Part shown: positions 1-9,927 of the stretch, piece after piece | How positions within the stretch are numbered: the stretch's first letter is position 1 | Layout: the number at the start of each line of letters is the position of its first letter | The notes under the pieces: generated by a model | Told to the model about the DNA's origin: nothing | The model's input: only the letters and a program-made list of their open reading frames with translations | Databases searched by the model: none | From: Bacteroidota bacterium | Lineage (GTDB): Bacteria; Bacteroidota; Ignavibacteria; Kryptoniales; JAKASW01 | Assembly: GCA_021811615.1 (NCBI GenBank) | Contig: JAJZNW010000064.1 | Span: 1 to 63,966, forward strand | Direction: 5' to 3' | Length of the DNA stretch: 63,966 nucleotides | Made by a program: the position numbers and the translations under genes

Positions 1-119
1 GAGTCGCTTAGCGTAAAGCCGTTTCCAGCCATACACCGACTCCTCACTACACAGCTGCAGAGTCTTACTGTGTTCGGAACTTTTCATCCGAATAGAAACA
101 AGACAGTTTACCTTGGCAC

Positions 120-2297
120 TCATTTCAAGAGGAGCGTCTTCCTGACGATGTTCACTCCCGGCGCGGTCAGCCTGTAGAAGTACACTCCGCTCGCGAGCTT
201 CGAGCCGTTGAACTGAACTTCGTAGCTCCCCGGACTTCTTACTCCGTTCACGAGCGTCGCCACTAACCTCCCGAGGACATCATAGACTTTCAACGATACA
301 AATCCGAAATTCGCAATCCGAAATTCGATATTCGTCGCCGGGTTGAAGGGGTTCGGATAGTTCTGAGAAAGAGAAATCGATCTGGGAAGCGGCGATGGTC
401 CGTTTGCCACGTTTGTAACAAACTCGTCAAGTGGCCTTCGGAGTATTCCCATTCCGTTTGTCCCTGCGAAGACGTCAGCGCTGTCGACTGCGATCGTGTT
501 GATCCGGAGATATGAACCGCTCTGGAAACCGGAAGTGGGCAGGCCGGCGCTCGCGTCATGCCAGCTTGTACCACGATCGCGCGATACGAATACACCGGAG
601 GCATAAGTTCCGGCGAACAAATCTCCGCCGCTCGCCGCAAGAGCCGTCACTGTCACGTCGGCAGGCAGCCCTGCATTCGCCATTGTCCACCCGGCTCCGT
701 CGTTCGAAGAAACATACACTGTCCCGCCCATGGCGGCGAAAATATCGGTGTCGAGAATGGCGAACGACGATACACCTGCAGCTCCTATGTCGAAAGTTGT
801 CCAGGTTGCGCCGCCGTTCGTGGAGCGAAAAACATGATTGTCCTGAGGTGGGTTATTTTGGGTACCAGCACATATGTCGGACCCGTTCACGGCAAGGGCG
901 CTAAGATTCTCATTTGTCGACCAGAGTTGATCCCACGTCGTGCCTTCATTAGTGGAAAGATAGATGCCGACGCCGGCTGCGGCGGCAAGAATCCCGCTGT
1001 CGCTGACTTCGAGCCCATTTATACCCTGAGCATAACCCGGTATTCCTCCGCTGTCTGCCATAACCCAATTCATGCCATTGTCTGTCGATCGGAAAATTTG
1101 GCTCGAGAACGCAGCGAACAAGTAGTTGTCATTCACGGCAACGGCGCTGATCGGAGGCTCGTTGGAGGGGTTGGAAACAAAGCCGTTGTTCGCTGGCCAC
1201 CAACTCTCGCCATTGTCGGTAGAGCGATAAACACCGTTTCCAGATCCCGCAAAAATGTAAGCCTGTCCCGAATCCTGTTTGAACGCAATCGAGCTTACGT
1301 CAACGCCGGTGCTGAAGCTGGCCCGCACCTCCAGTCCCGCGTTCGTCCAGGTTGACCCGGTATCCGTTGAGACGTAGAGACCGCTTCCCGTTCCGGCGAA
1401 TACACTTTTGCCCGCCGCGAGGAGCGCGGTCATATTCAGGCTATTGAACCCATGGTTAACGGATCTCCAGCTTTGTCCTTTGTCTGTCGACAAGAGGATT
1501 CCCGTCAGACCGGGAGGGGAACCGACGCCGTATCCTGTGGCCGCAAAGATATCAGCACCGTTTGCCGCAAGCGCTGTAACGTTCACTCTCGCAGAATCAA
1601 CTTCAGCGTCGGTCCAACTCCTGCCGCTGTCGGAAGAGACAAACACGCCGTAATCCGTCCCGGCATAGATCTCGGTCCCGGAGACAACCAACACATTAAT
1701 GTTGCCGCCCGGTAATCCGCTGTTCTCGCTCGACCATGTTACACCCGCATCCGTACTCAAGTAGATACCATTACTGGAGGTCCCCACTACAATTACCGAA
1801 TCGACAACAGTGATTGCCGTGACTCTCGTGGATACTAAAAGGCCGGTCGGTTTCCAGCCGACACCACCGTTCGTAGAAACAAATAGTCCCGACGCTGTTC
1901 CCGCGTAAATGCTTGAGTCTTTGAGTCCAAGCGAATAAATGAATTGTGCATATGTCCCGGTTAGCCCGGAGTCTGCGGCCGCCCAGCTCGCACCACCGTT
2001 CGATGAGACGAAGATGCCGCTATCGGTTCCGGCAAGAACTTCGTTTGAGACGGTGATAATGGCATTAACGGTTGCGGCGGGGAGTCCGTTATTTCGGTAT
2101 GTCCAGTTTGTCCCGCCGTCGGTGGAAATATAAAATCCCCCGTTCCGGGTTCCCACGTAGAAAGCCGAGTCCCTCGCGGCCATCGCTGTGACAGGACTGC
2201 CGTAGGGCAAGCCGGTTTGCACCCATTGGGCAAAGGCTCCGCCTGCGCTTAGCAGGAATAGCATCCCAACAATCAATATTACCCGATTCATGGTCAT
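120..2297 (-). CDS. T9SS-secreted Asp-box beta-propeller protein
   Basis: Predicted secreted or cell-surface protein of 725 aa. A signal peptide (hydrophobic core ILIVGMLFLLSAGG, cleavage after AFA) is followed by about 13 Asp-box repeats of the form S-x-D/N-x-G-x-x-W, as in BNR, sialidase and Ycf48-like propellers. The last 85 residues form a type A T9SS sorting domain (YPNPFNP, then SLKVYDVLG, then GVYFYRL). I chose the ATG of MTMNR because AAAGGAGA lies about 10 nt upstream; a TTG 21 nt further upstream would bury that site inside the coding region. First of four T9SS cargo genes in a row on this strand. The repeats suggest a propeller fold but not a ligand, and no catalytic residues are recognisable. 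Substrate of the SprA translocon by inference. Confidence 0.9.
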   Translation of the reverse strand: MTMNRVILIVGMLFLLSAGGAFAQWVQTGLPYGSPVTAMAARDSAFYVGTRNGGFYISTDGGTNWTYRNNGLPAATVNAIITVSNEVLAGTDSGIFVSSNGGASWAAADSGLTGTYAQFIYSLGLKDSSIYAGTASGLFVSTNGGVGWKPTGLLVSTRVTAITVVDSVIVVGTSSNGIYLSTDAGVTWSSENSGLPGGNINVLVVSGTEIYAGTDYGVFVSSDSGRSWTDAEVDSARVNVTALAANGADIFAATGYGVGSPPGLTGILLSTDKGQSWRSVNHGFNSLNMTALLAAGKSVFAGTGSGLYVSTDTGSTWTNAGLEVRASFSTGVDVSSIAFKQDSGQAYIFAGSGNGVYRSTDNGESWWPANNGFVSNPSNEPPISAVAVNDNYLFAAFSSQIFRSTDNGMNWVMADSGGIPGYAQGINGLEVSDSGILAAAAGVGIYLSTNEGTTWDQLWSTNENLSALAVNGSDICAGTQNNPPQDNHVFRSTNGGATWTTFDIGAAGVSSFAILDTDIFAAMGGTVYVSSNDGAGWTMANAGLPADVTVTALAASGGDLFAGTYASGVFVSRDRGTSWHDASAGLPTSGFQSGSYLRINTIAVDSADVFAGTNGMGILRRPLDEFVTNVANGPSPLPRSISLSQNYPNPFNPATNIEFRIANFGFVSLKVYDVLGRLVATLVNGVRSPGSYEVQFNGSKLASGVYFYRLTAPGVNIVRKTLLLK
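123..365 (-). repeat. T9SS sorting-domain DNA cassette, copy A
   Basis: 3' part of the coding sequence that recurs almost unchanged at 4866-5108 and 6369-6611, and in a more diverged form at 2484-2726. It encodes the region from YPNPFNP to the C-terminal lysine. Confidence 0.85.
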
Positions 2298-2480
2298 GGG
2301 AGAACTCTCTCCTTTCAAAAAATATATCTGCCTGCGCGGAGGGAATTAACGTATGATCTTACCATGTTCAAGGACTAATTTCGTGCCGCTCGACCGGATG
2401 TCACTGTCAGTACTCTGATCAGTGTTCAACTCTCGATGTACGGTACGGATATCGGATCCGACGAATTGACGCAGCATCCG

Positions 2481-4685
2481 CTATTTTTCCAGGAGCATTT
2501 TCCTGACGATGTTCACGCCCGGCGCGGTCAATCTGTAAAAGTACACTCCGCTCGCGAGCTTCGAACCGTTGAACACGACGGAATAAGTACCTGCGCTCCG
2601 GCGTCCATCGACGAGAGTCGCAACCTCGCTGCCGAGCACATCATACACTTTCAAACTCACAAATCCGGATCTCGGTAGCACGTACTGGATGGCCGTCGAC
2701 GGATTGAAAGGATTCGGATAGTTCTGCGACAGGATGAACCCGGAAGGAACGTCAGCCGGTATCATGGCTCCAAGACTGGAAAGGTCTGTGAGTCTGTTGC
2801 GCCAGATCCCTGCAGTGGACACTACGTATAAGAAACCATCGACCGCGGCAACATTTGTAATTCGTCCTTCGCTCCCTGCAGGCTGCTCGTAAACCACGTC
2901 CCATGATCCCTGTGCGTTGTTCAGGCGGTACAGGTTACCACCAGCCGCCGCGAAGAGTGTGGATGGAGATGTCGACGTCGAAGCACTTCCATACATCAAA
3001 GAAATCGACGGGTATACATCCGAACTATCCTTGAGTAAACCAGAACTTTCGTTGATCCAAGACAAACCGCCATCGTCAGATCGGTACACACCCCTTGTGG
3101 TTCCCAGGAACACGGTCCCCTCTTCGGCTGCCAATGCTTTTAGATACACGCCCTGCGGGATAGCTGAATAGGTTTCCTCCCATGTCGCACCGCCATCGGT
3201 CGATGTATACATGAAATGCGATACATAATTCCCACCGCACAGCGCAACCAAATTTTCTCCTGAAGCCGCGAGAGAATACACCGGTATGCCCTTCAGGCCA
3301 ATCAGTGACCATACGAAGCCGCCGTTCGTGGAACGATAAACTCCTCCCACATACGCGTTGAGATAGTACCCACCACAGCCTGCATACAGTACTCCACCGC
3401 TTTCAACTATAGCGTTGATACCACCAATCTTTGGCAGACCGAAATCTCTTTCGACCCAGCTCAGTCCCTCATCGGTGGAGACGAAAACCCCCGTGTCGAT
3501 TCCGAATAACGCATTGCCTACCTGGATGATGTTGTAAAAGGCCGATAACGGCGAGGCTGTATCTGCACTCCAGGTCGATCCAAAATCCGTCGACACATAC
3601 GTCCCCTGTATCGAGCCGTTGTAGTAATTCGCATACGCGTCGGCCACCAAATTCACTCCGACGGCGGCGAAGTAATTGTACGAAGGCGGCACCGGATACT
3701 GATTGAAAAGGAGCGACCACGATGTATCACCCGCCCCAAGTTCATACAATCCCTGGAACGTGGCGGCATAGAATCGGTTACCTTCAGACTTTAGTTCCGG
3801 AACGAAATCATACGTGCCCGGTGGTCCGCTGATGCCGGAGTCGAGGGACTTCCAGTTTTGGCCGTTATCCCGGGATATAAAAATTCCGTTGGATGTACCT
3901 GCCAACAGTTCTGCATTGTGGAAGGTAATTGAACTCACTTCAGATACATTTCCACTCAAGTCGTTCCACTTCGTGCCAAAGTCGCTGGAGAAGTAAATAG
4001 AGCGGGTATCTACATTGACCACACAAAACACCTTATTGCTATCCGCCGTCACGGCATCTATTTGGCCTTGAAGATCCAGAGCCTCCCATGTGCTATCTGT
4101 GAGTCCCTGGCGATAGATTCCTGCATTTGTACCGGCAAAAATAGTTGAGTCGTCCACCACTATTGAATTTACAGGCGCGACAACTCCGTATATTGACCGC
4201 CACAACCCCGCAGTATCGGGAGTCCAGGTCCCGCCGGAAATTGGTCTGCGATATATTCCGTCATCCGGAGTAGATGCATAGAGTGTGCTGTTGCTGCGGG
4301 CAAGTGCACCTACCCCCGTTGAGTATAAAGAAGGAAGACCGCTATTGATCAAGGTCCATCCATTCCCCCAGTCCGTTGACATATATACGCCGTCGGTCGT
4401 CGCGGCAAAGACTGTGTCTCCGGCAGACACCAGCGCATTGGTCTCATAAAGCGACGGGGAAAGCCCACGGTTCCGCGGCGACCATGTTTTCCCTCCGTCC
4501 GTCGATCCGTAAATCGTCCCCCTGTACGTTCCCACCAGCAGGTTGTCTCCTTCGATAAGCACCGCCTGAACTGCCAGGGGTACTTTCAGGCCCGGTGAAC
4601 ATAATTCCTGCCATTGAGAGACAGCAGGTCTTACCCACAAAAGACCGATGGCAAATATCGCCGCACACAAGAATTTCTTTCGCAC
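2481..4685 (-). CDS. T9SS-secreted Asp-box beta-propeller protein
   Basis: Second propeller-type T9SS cargo protein (734 aa). The signal peptide is MRKKFLCAAIFAIGLLW, cleaved after AVS. About ten Asp boxes are visible (STDGGKTW, STDWGNGW, SRDNGQNW, STDEGLSW and others), spaced as in sialidase-like propellers. The C-terminal 85 residues are a type A sorting domain. The start is a GTG preceded by GAGG 7 nt upstream. The sorting domain is more diverged than in the three neighbours: the strand before SLKVYDVLG reads AIQYVLPRSGF, not NIEFRIANFGF, and the linker is DGRRSAGTYSVV. Same architecture as the upstream 725-aa protein, but the body is clearly different, so these are old paralogues whose tails are more alike than their bodies. 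Confidence 0.88.
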   Translation of the reverse strand: MRKKFLCAAIFAIGLLWVRPAVSQWQELCSPGLKVPLAVQAVLIEGDNLLVGTYRGTIYGSTDGGKTWSPRNRGLSPSLYETNALVSAGDTVFAATTDGVYMSTDWGNGWTLINSGLPSLYSTGVGALARSNSTLYASTPDDGIYRRPISGGTWTPDTAGLWRSIYGVVAPVNSIVVDDSTIFAGTNAGIYRQGLTDSTWEALDLQGQIDAVTADSNKVFCVVNVDTRSIYFSSDFGTKWNDLSGNVSEVSSITFHNAELLAGTSNGIFISRDNGQNWKSLDSGISGPPGTYDFVPELKSEGNRFYAATFQGLYELGAGDTSWSLLFNQYPVPPSYNYFAAVGVNLVADAYANYYNGSIQGTYVSTDFGSTWSADTASPLSAFYNIIQVGNALFGIDTGVFVSTDEGLSWVERDFGLPKIGGINAIVESGGVLYAGCGGYYLNAYVGGVYRSTNGGFVWSLIGLKGIPVYSLAASGENLVALCGGNYVSHFMYTSTDGGATWEETYSAIPQGVYLKALAAEEGTVFLGTTRGVYRSDDGGLSWINESSGLLKDSSDVYPSISLMYGSASTSTSPSTLFAAAGGNLYRLNNAQGSWDVVYEQPAGSEGRITNVAAVDGFLYVVSTAGIWRNRLTDLSSLGAMIPADVPSGFILSQNYPNPFNPSTAIQYVLPRSGFVSLKVYDVLGSEVATLVDGRRSAGTYSVVFNGSKLASGVYFYRLTAPGVNIVRKMLLEK
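2484..2726 (-). repeat. T9SS sorting-domain DNA cassette, copy B (diverged)
   Basis: Same position and length as copies A, C and D. The outer thirds are nearly identical to them and the middle differs, which suggests partial homogenisation or an older duplication. Confidence 0.75.
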
Positions 4686-4862
4686 AATTGCCTCTGATGG
4701 TTCTTCGGTTACCTTTGGCAGCAGATCATCTGCTCGTTTCGGAAACTAAGATCAACGCTGCTCTGACACAAGTCCAGACAACTTCACTCAAGAATGGCTC
4801 GCACTCCCGTTAGGCGAGCCCGGCCAAATCAGTGATGGTTTCAGCTGGATATTGGTATCGTC

Positions 4863-6350
4863 TCACTTTTCCAGAAGCATTTTCCTCACGATATTCACGC
4901 CCGGCGCGGTCAGCCTGTAGAAGTACACTCCGCTCGCGAGCTTCGAACCATTGAACTGAGCTCCGTAGCTCCCCGGGCTTCTTGCTCCATTCACCAGCGT
5001 CGCCACTAACCTTCCGAGGACATCATAGACTTTCAACGACACAAATCCGAAATCCGCAATCCGATATTCGATATTGGTCGTCGGGTTGAAGGGGTTGGGA
5101 TAGTTCTGGTCCAGCCGGAAACTCGTCGGCGGCCCGGCAGGCTCATCGACCGCATCCAGCTTCCAGAGGAAACTCCTGCTGTAAATGCGCGATCTTCCGG
5201 TGCGGTCGCTCTGCCACGCCGCGAACCCGACATAAGTGTTGCCGCCAACCGCGAGGGTCAATGACGACATCGTTGGATCGCTTCCCTCCTGGATACTGTC
5301 GCTGGCGGCCTGAATGAACACGACAGATGTGTCGGTACCGGACACTCTCTCCCACGCAGAGCTGCCGCCCAGATACGCTTGGGCGGCTTTGGGCAACCCG
5401 GGTTCAGCCGATGTTACCTGCATCGGGACATAAAAGACTCCGTTCAGGTAACTTGCCGTCGCACTTCCTGCCAACTCCTCGGTGCTCCAGCCAATTGTAG
5501 GGGACAACGATGCTTCCCATGCCGCGAACCTTCCGTCTTTGTACAGATTGAAAGCGAACCCCTGTCCCGGACGACCGTAAAGTATCATAAAACGCGGGTT
5601 GCTTATATCGCCATCCGCCGTGATCGTGTCCGCTGCAGACAGTGTAAGAGTTGCGGCGTTCTCCACGGGGCTCACGAGACAAAACCTGTTTCCAGAGCTT
5701 GCGGTATCAGTCCAGACGAATTCGTTGCCGGCAAAGTCATACTCAGTGCTGACCGTGTTCGATGCGACAAGGGTATCGATTCCGGAGAAGCTGCCGGACT
5801 TGAAAATGGAGAAGAGAATCGCGTTGTTCCTTTTCCATATCACGACCAGGCTCGAATCCGAAAGAGGCCTCACTTCCACGTCGGTGTTGCTAACCGTATC
5901 ATTTGTCAGCGCCGTCGGATCGGACCATCCCGCACTGTTTGTGGCATGAATGCTGGTGTATATGTTCCAGACAGTACCGGCTTTCTCTTGCCATGCGGCA
6001 ATGGATGTGCCGTTACCGACAGTGCAGATGTCTGGATACTTCTGGAGAACTCCTACTATCTCTGGCGAAATCGCTACCACATTCGAGTCCCATTTAAGAG
6101 TCGAATCAGAAAACATGCAAGCCGATATCGCATCCCCAGTGCCGCTCCATCGTTCGAAAACCAGCCACTCTACGCCGGGAACATAACCGTACATACCTGC
6201 GTTAGTGCTGCCAGGCACCATCCCGGCGTGATCCACCTGTGCATCGATGTCGTTGAAATTTCCCGTTGTAATCGTGTCGATCGTATTCGACCACTGCGCG
6301 GACGCAACGGCGGTCATCATAAATAGGCAGAGTATAAAGGCCTTTCTCAT
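4863..6350 (-). CDS. T9SS type A sorting-domain protein
   Basis: Secreted protein of 495 aa with signal peptide MRKAFILCLFMMTAVASA, a body of about 390 residues and a type A T9SS tail. The body repeats short units of about 50 residues (for example AAWQEKAGTVWNIYTS and AAWQSDRTGRSRIYSR), the look of a beta-propeller without canonical Asp boxes. It is paralogous over its full length to the 494-aa protein just upstream. A GGGAGAG site precedes the ATG. There are 15 nt between this start and the upstream gene's stop, so co-transcription is likely. No enzymatic motif is recognised; function unknown beyond secretion to the cell surface. Confidence 0.88.
   Translation of the reverse strand: MRKAFILCLFMMTAVASAQWSNTIDTITTGNFNDIDAQVDHAGMVPGSTNAGMYGYVPGVEWLVFERWSGTGDAISACMFSDSTLKWDSNVVAISPEIVGVLQKYPDICTVGNGTSIAAWQEKAGTVWNIYTSIHATNSAGWSDPTALTNDTVSNTDVEVRPLSDSSLVVIWKRNNAILFSIFKSGSFSGIDTLVASNTVSTEYDFAGNEFVWTDTASSGNRFCLVSPVENAATLTLSAADTITADGDISNPRFMILYGRPGQGFAFNLYKDGRFAAWEASLSPTIGWSTEELAGSATASYLNGVFYVPMQVTSAEPGLPKAAQAYLGGSSAWERVSGTDTSVVFIQAASDSIQEGSDPTMSSLTLAVGGNTYVGFAAWQSDRTGRSRIYSRSFLWKLDAVDEPAGPPTSFRLDQNYPNPFNPTTNIEYRIADFGFVSLKVYDVLGRLVATLVNGARSPGSYGAQFNGSKLASGVYFYRLTAPGVNIVRKMLLEK
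4866..5108 (-). repeat. T9SS sorting-domain DNA cassette, copy C
   Basis: Near-identical to copies A and D, including the stretch encoding NIEYRIADFGFVSLKVYDVL. Confidence 0.85.
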
Positions 6351-6365
6351 TTCGCATCTCTCCCG

Positions 6366-7850
6366 TTATTTTTCGAGAAGCATTTTCCTCACGATATTCA
6401 CACCAGGCGCTGTCAGTCTGCAGAAATAGACTCCGCTCGCAAGCTTAGAGCCGTTGAACTGAACTTCGTAACTCCCCGGGCTTCTTTCTCCATTCACGAG
6501 CGTTGCCACTAACCTGCCGAGGACATCATAGACTTTCAACGATACAAATCCGAAATTCGCAATCCGAAATTCGATATTCGTCGTCGGGTTGAAAGGGTTC
6601 GGATAGTTCTGCCTAAGTATATAGGTCCCCGGGTAGTTGATCGGCCCATCGATGTCCGTCTGGATCCAGAGAAAGTTCCTGACGTATATATGAGATCTGC
6701 CACTCCTGTCGCTTTGCCACGCGACAAATCCGAGTGAAGTCTTAGAATCGACCGGGAAGCTCAGGAAAGAAACGGATGGGTTCCTCCCCTTTTGAACGCT
6801 GTCCATCCCCGCGTTGTAGAAAATCACGGATGTATCAGCTCCAGTCTGTTTCTCCCAGGCGTAGAAATACATCGAAGTGAGAGCCGCCGTCTTCTCGAGT
6901 CGAGACTTGACCAGAACAATATAGGTGGGCGCATAGCATACAGGATGCAAACAACTCGAGACGGTGTCGCCGGCCAGTTCCTCAGGAGTATAACCGGTGA
7001 CCATCGGATATGAAGACCACCACGCGCTGTATCTCCCACCACTGAAAAGATTGAACGTGAACGTCTGCGGGGGCCATCCGGGATGTTCCATGAAACGAGG
7101 ATTGCTCATATCTCCCGGACACTTGACCGTATCCGCCGGAGAAAGCGCAGGAGATGTGAAGCTCTCGACCGTGCTGACAAGGCAGAACCTGTTCCCCGAT
7201 GCTGATTTCTCGGTCCAGACAAGCCGATTGGCCGCTAAATCGTATTCCGTGCTGTCAGTGCTTGTTTGAACGAGAGTGTCGGCAGGAGAGAATGAACCCG
7301 AACTGTAAACCGAGAAAAGAATTGAGCTCTTCCTTCTCCACGAGACGACAAAGCTGGTATCTGAAATCGTACGGACTCCCACGTGCGTATTGTTGACTGA
7401 ATCATTCGTCAATGCGACCGGAGATGACCAGTTCCCACTGTCAATGTTGCAGATACTGTAGTAGATGTTCCATGCACTGTCTGAAGACTCCTGCCATGCG
7501 GCGATGGAAGTCCCGTTCTTGGCGGTGCAGACATCGGGATATTTCATTACCGCACCCGCCTCCGCCGGCGAAATGGTCACCGCGTTTGAATCCCACTTCA
7601 GGTTCGTTCCGGAAAATTTCACGGCTGCGATCGCATCTCCGTCGCCGGTCCATCTTTCGAAAACCATCCACTCTCCCAAATACTTAAAACCGTAAACGCC
7701 CGAAATTGGGAACGCGTTCAAACCAGCATGGTCAACCTGCGGATTGATGTCATCGAAATCGCCTGTCGTGACAGTGTCGATGGTTTCCGACCATTGCGCG
7801 GATGCCACACCTGTCATCAACAGGAGTAAAAAGGTCGAAATCTTTCTCAT
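6366..7850 (-). CDS. T9SS type A sorting-domain protein, paralogue of the 495-aa protein
   Basis: Predicted secreted protein of 494 aa. Signal peptide MRKISTFLLLLMTGVASA; the mature N-terminus QWSETIDTVTTGDF matches QWSNTIDTITTGNF of the downstream paralogue. The body is propeller-like and ends in the shared type A sorting domain. The start is the second of two in-frame ATGs: GGAGG lies 5 nt before it, and the first ATG (at 7862) overlaps that site. First gene of the four-gene minus-strand run, so its promoter should lie in 7851-8181. Tandem paralogy plus a shared tail points to local duplication. Function beyond secretion is unknown. Confidence 0.88.
   Translation of the reverse strand: MRKISTFLLLLMTGVASAQWSETIDTVTTGDFDDINPQVDHAGLNAFPISGVYGFKYLGEWMVFERWTGDGDAIAAVKFSGTNLKWDSNAVTISPAEAGAVMKYPDVCTAKNGTSIAAWQESSDSAWNIYYSICNIDSGNWSSPVALTNDSVNNTHVGVRTISDTSFVVSWRRKSSILFSVYSSGSFSPADTLVQTSTDSTEYDLAANRLVWTEKSASGNRFCLVSTVESFTSPALSPADTVKCPGDMSNPRFMEHPGWPPQTFTFNLFSGGRYSAWWSSYPMVTGYTPEELAGDTVSSCLHPVCYAPTYIVLVKSRLEKTAALTSMYFYAWEKQTGADTSVIFYNAGMDSVQKGRNPSVSFLSFPVDSKTSLGFVAWQSDRSGRSHIYVRNFLWIQTDIDGPINYPGTYILRQNYPNPFNPTTNIEFRIANFGFVSLKVYDVLGRLVATLVNGERSPGSYEVQFNGSKLASGVYFCRLTAPGVNIVRKMLLEK
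6369..6611 (-). repeat. T9SS sorting-domain DNA cassette, copy D
   Basis: Near-identical to copy A. One codon change turns the usual GVYFYRL into GVYFCRL. Confidence 0.85.
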
Positions 7851-8181
7851 ACCGCCTCCCATGAAAAAAGGTCTAAGTGGTCTGAAGGATCACAAGACCG
7901 AAATGTTCTCTGTTGCTATTTATGTTCGTCCAGCCCAATCGAGATTTCAGTAACTCATCCGGAACCGCAATTCAGACCCGAATCCGACCTATTTAGAAAC
8001 CGGGTTGCGTAAGCTTTTATGAGTGATATTAGCAAACATGCTGAAGAAGATCAAATCCGATGTGACTGACAGCCCCGATCATGACAACTCGGTCGAATGC
8101 TCCGCAACTTTGGGAGGTGTCACGGTCCAGACCGTGATACGACGGTGGACTGTCCGACTTGATGACTCAGGAGACCGCGTG
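7851..8181. other. Intergenic region with a dyad
   Basis: 331 bp upstream of the T9SS cargo run and downstream of the DipZ-like gene. It holds a perfect dyad, TCACGGTC-CA-GACCGTGA, at 8120-8137. This could be a terminator without a T-tract for the DipZ-like gene or an operator. No small gene with a convincing ribosome binding site was found. Confidence 0.5.
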
Positions 8182-9927
8182 TCATCCGAATGTAAACGCG
8201 AATGCTTCAATTCCCGGCGTCTCGAATTCCAGCTTCAGGAGATGGCTCCCCTTCCTCCCGTGCAAGTCTATTAGGTTGTAGAGCCGTGCCGAATCTATCG
8301 TAAGCACTCCGTCCTTCACATCCTCACCGGCGTCAGATGCGTCCACAGGCTTCCCGTCGAGGAATACTTTGATCTTCGCGCCGGTCCCCGCACTTCCAGG
8401 CCGCATCACCAGGAAGACTCTGTCCGCGTAGAAATGATAGCTAAGCTCCGCATTCTTGCCGGCGACCGCTTCGTGTTGCCTTATATCCCAGTTTCCTCCC
8501 AGGCTGAACGAATTCACTTCCGGGTTCCTGGCCAGAACGAACAGGCGGTTCCCGACATTGACTGAGCCGGACGGATAGAAGTACTCCATGCGATAGACAC
8601 CGAGGTAAGTCTCCGGCGACTGATTCCCGTCCGGTGTCTTGTTCGGAACGTCCGTCAACGGCGAGGTGACATTCTGGCCGGCCTGCCTGAGAAGGTCCCG
8701 GATCGCCATCTCCATCTCGCGATATTCGCCTTCGCCGAAATGCGTCCTCCGCACCATCCCGTTCGCATCGATTAGATACTCGGCCGGCCAGTATTCGTTG
8801 TTGTAGTTGTTCCATGTCGCGTAATCGTTGTCCTGCGCGACGGGATATTTTATACCATACATTTTTATCGCGTTCAGAACATTCGCGGTCTTGTGTTCGA
8901 ACTGAAACTCCGGAGTGTGCACCCCGATGACGACAAACCCTTTATCCTTGTACTTGTTGTACCATGCCGTCACGTGCGGGAGAGTCCTGATGCAGTTGAT
9001 GCAGGTATACGTCCAGAAGTCCACCAGTACGACCTTGCCTCTCAGGCTCTTAATTGAGATCGGCTTGTCCGTGTTGAGCCAGTGTGTTATCCCTACAAAA
9101 TCCGGCGCCTTGTAGTCGGCGTTGAACAAATCGCTTTGCGCCGCAGGCGGGTCGACATATTTAACCTCCTTGATCCCCTTGAGAAGATCGAGCTGCTTCG
9201 TGACCGCTCCATCGCTCTCGAAACCGTTCAGGGAAGTACTGAATTCCGGAAATGCATTCAACAATTTCGACTCGACGTACCTGTCGTAATTCGTGTAAAT
9301 CGCAACTGCGGTAAGGAGCATTATCACGCCGAATCCCTGTTGTATCCTTCCGAGATGCGCCGATAGAAAGCGGGTACGGGTTATGACAGCCTGCCCTCCG
9401 TAAGCAAAGAGGAAAAGGGGTATTCCGACACCGATGACATAGGCAGCCGTGACGAGGACAACCGCAAACGTTACCTTCCCGGTGGCTGCAAGTGCAGCTA
9501 TCGAGGCAAGTATCGGCCCCGCACACGGCGACCATACTATGCCGAGGGAGAGTCCTGTCAGGAAACCGGGACCGAAGCCGCCTCCCTGCTTCGAGCGCTG
9601 TCCGAAGAAACTGCTGATTCTGCTTATTAACCCTTCCACCTTTCTCGAAAGAGCGGGAACCACCATCGTGAGTCCCATAAAGGCTATTATGATCACCGCC
9701 ACAATCCGAAGAGAGTCCGGGTCGAAATGAAATTCCTTAACCAGGTAAGAAAGAGCCAGCGTGAAGAACCCGAAGCTCAGCATGACTCCGAGCGTAATTC
9801 CGAGAGGCCTCTCGCGGCCATTACTGGCTACGGATGACGACAGAACGATCGGCAGTATTGGCCAGATACAGGGAGCAAGGATTGTTACCAAACCTGCCAG
9901 GAACGAGAATCCAAGTAATACTATCAT
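8182..9927 (-). CDS. DipZ-like CcdA-thioredoxin fusion
   Basis: Membrane thiol-disulfide carrier of 581 aa, probably moving electrons from cytoplasmic thioredoxin to the periplasm. Residues 1-210 form a CcdA/DsbD-type transmembrane domain with the two expected cysteines in LAPCIWP (C20) and WSPCAGP (C135). Residues 270-430 are a TlpA/redoxin domain whose active site is CINC (C309, C312) in FWTYTCINCIRTLP, the form typical of DipZ rather than the CPxC of TlpA. The last 130 residues are a beta-rich domain, as in DipZ proteins. AGGAGTGA precedes the ATG. It is divergent from the Cys-rich MerR gene and the multihaem cytochrome operon, so a role in cytochrome c maturation or in thiol supply to that operon is plausible but inferred. 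Confidence 0.92.
   Translation of the reverse strand: MIVLLGFSFLAGLVTILAPCIWPILPIVLSSSVASNGRERPLGITLGVMLSFGFFTLALSYLVKEFHFDPDSLRIVAVIIIAFMGLTMVVPALSRKVEGLISRISSFFGQRSKQGGGFGPGFLTGLSLGIVWSPCAGPILASIAALAATGKVTFAVVLVTAAYVIGVGIPLFLFAYGGQAVITRTRFLSAHLGRIQQGFGVIMLLTAVAIYTNYDRYVESKLLNAFPEFSTSLNGFESDGAVTKQLDLLKGIKEVKYVDPPAAQSDLFNADYKAPDFVGITHWLNTDKPISIKSLRGKVVLVDFWTYTCINCIRTLPHVTAWYNKYKDKGFVVIGVHTPEFQFEHKTANVLNAIKMYGIKYPVAQDNDYATWNNYNNEYWPAEYLIDANGMVRRTHFGEGEYREMEMAIRDLLRQAGQNVTSPLTDVPNKTPDGNQSPETYLGVYRMEYFYPSGSVNVGNRLFVLARNPEVNSFSLGGNWDIRQHEAVAGKNAELSYHFYADRVFLVMRPGSAGTGAKIKVFLDGKPVDASDAGEDVKDGVLTIDSARLYNLIDLHGRKGSHLLKLEFETPGIEAFAFTFG

Noticed and set aside
5379..6326. 315-codon frame antisense to the 495-aa T9SS protein
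   Set aside because: Cys/Arg-rich shadow of a gene with signal peptide and sorting domain; no ribosome site.
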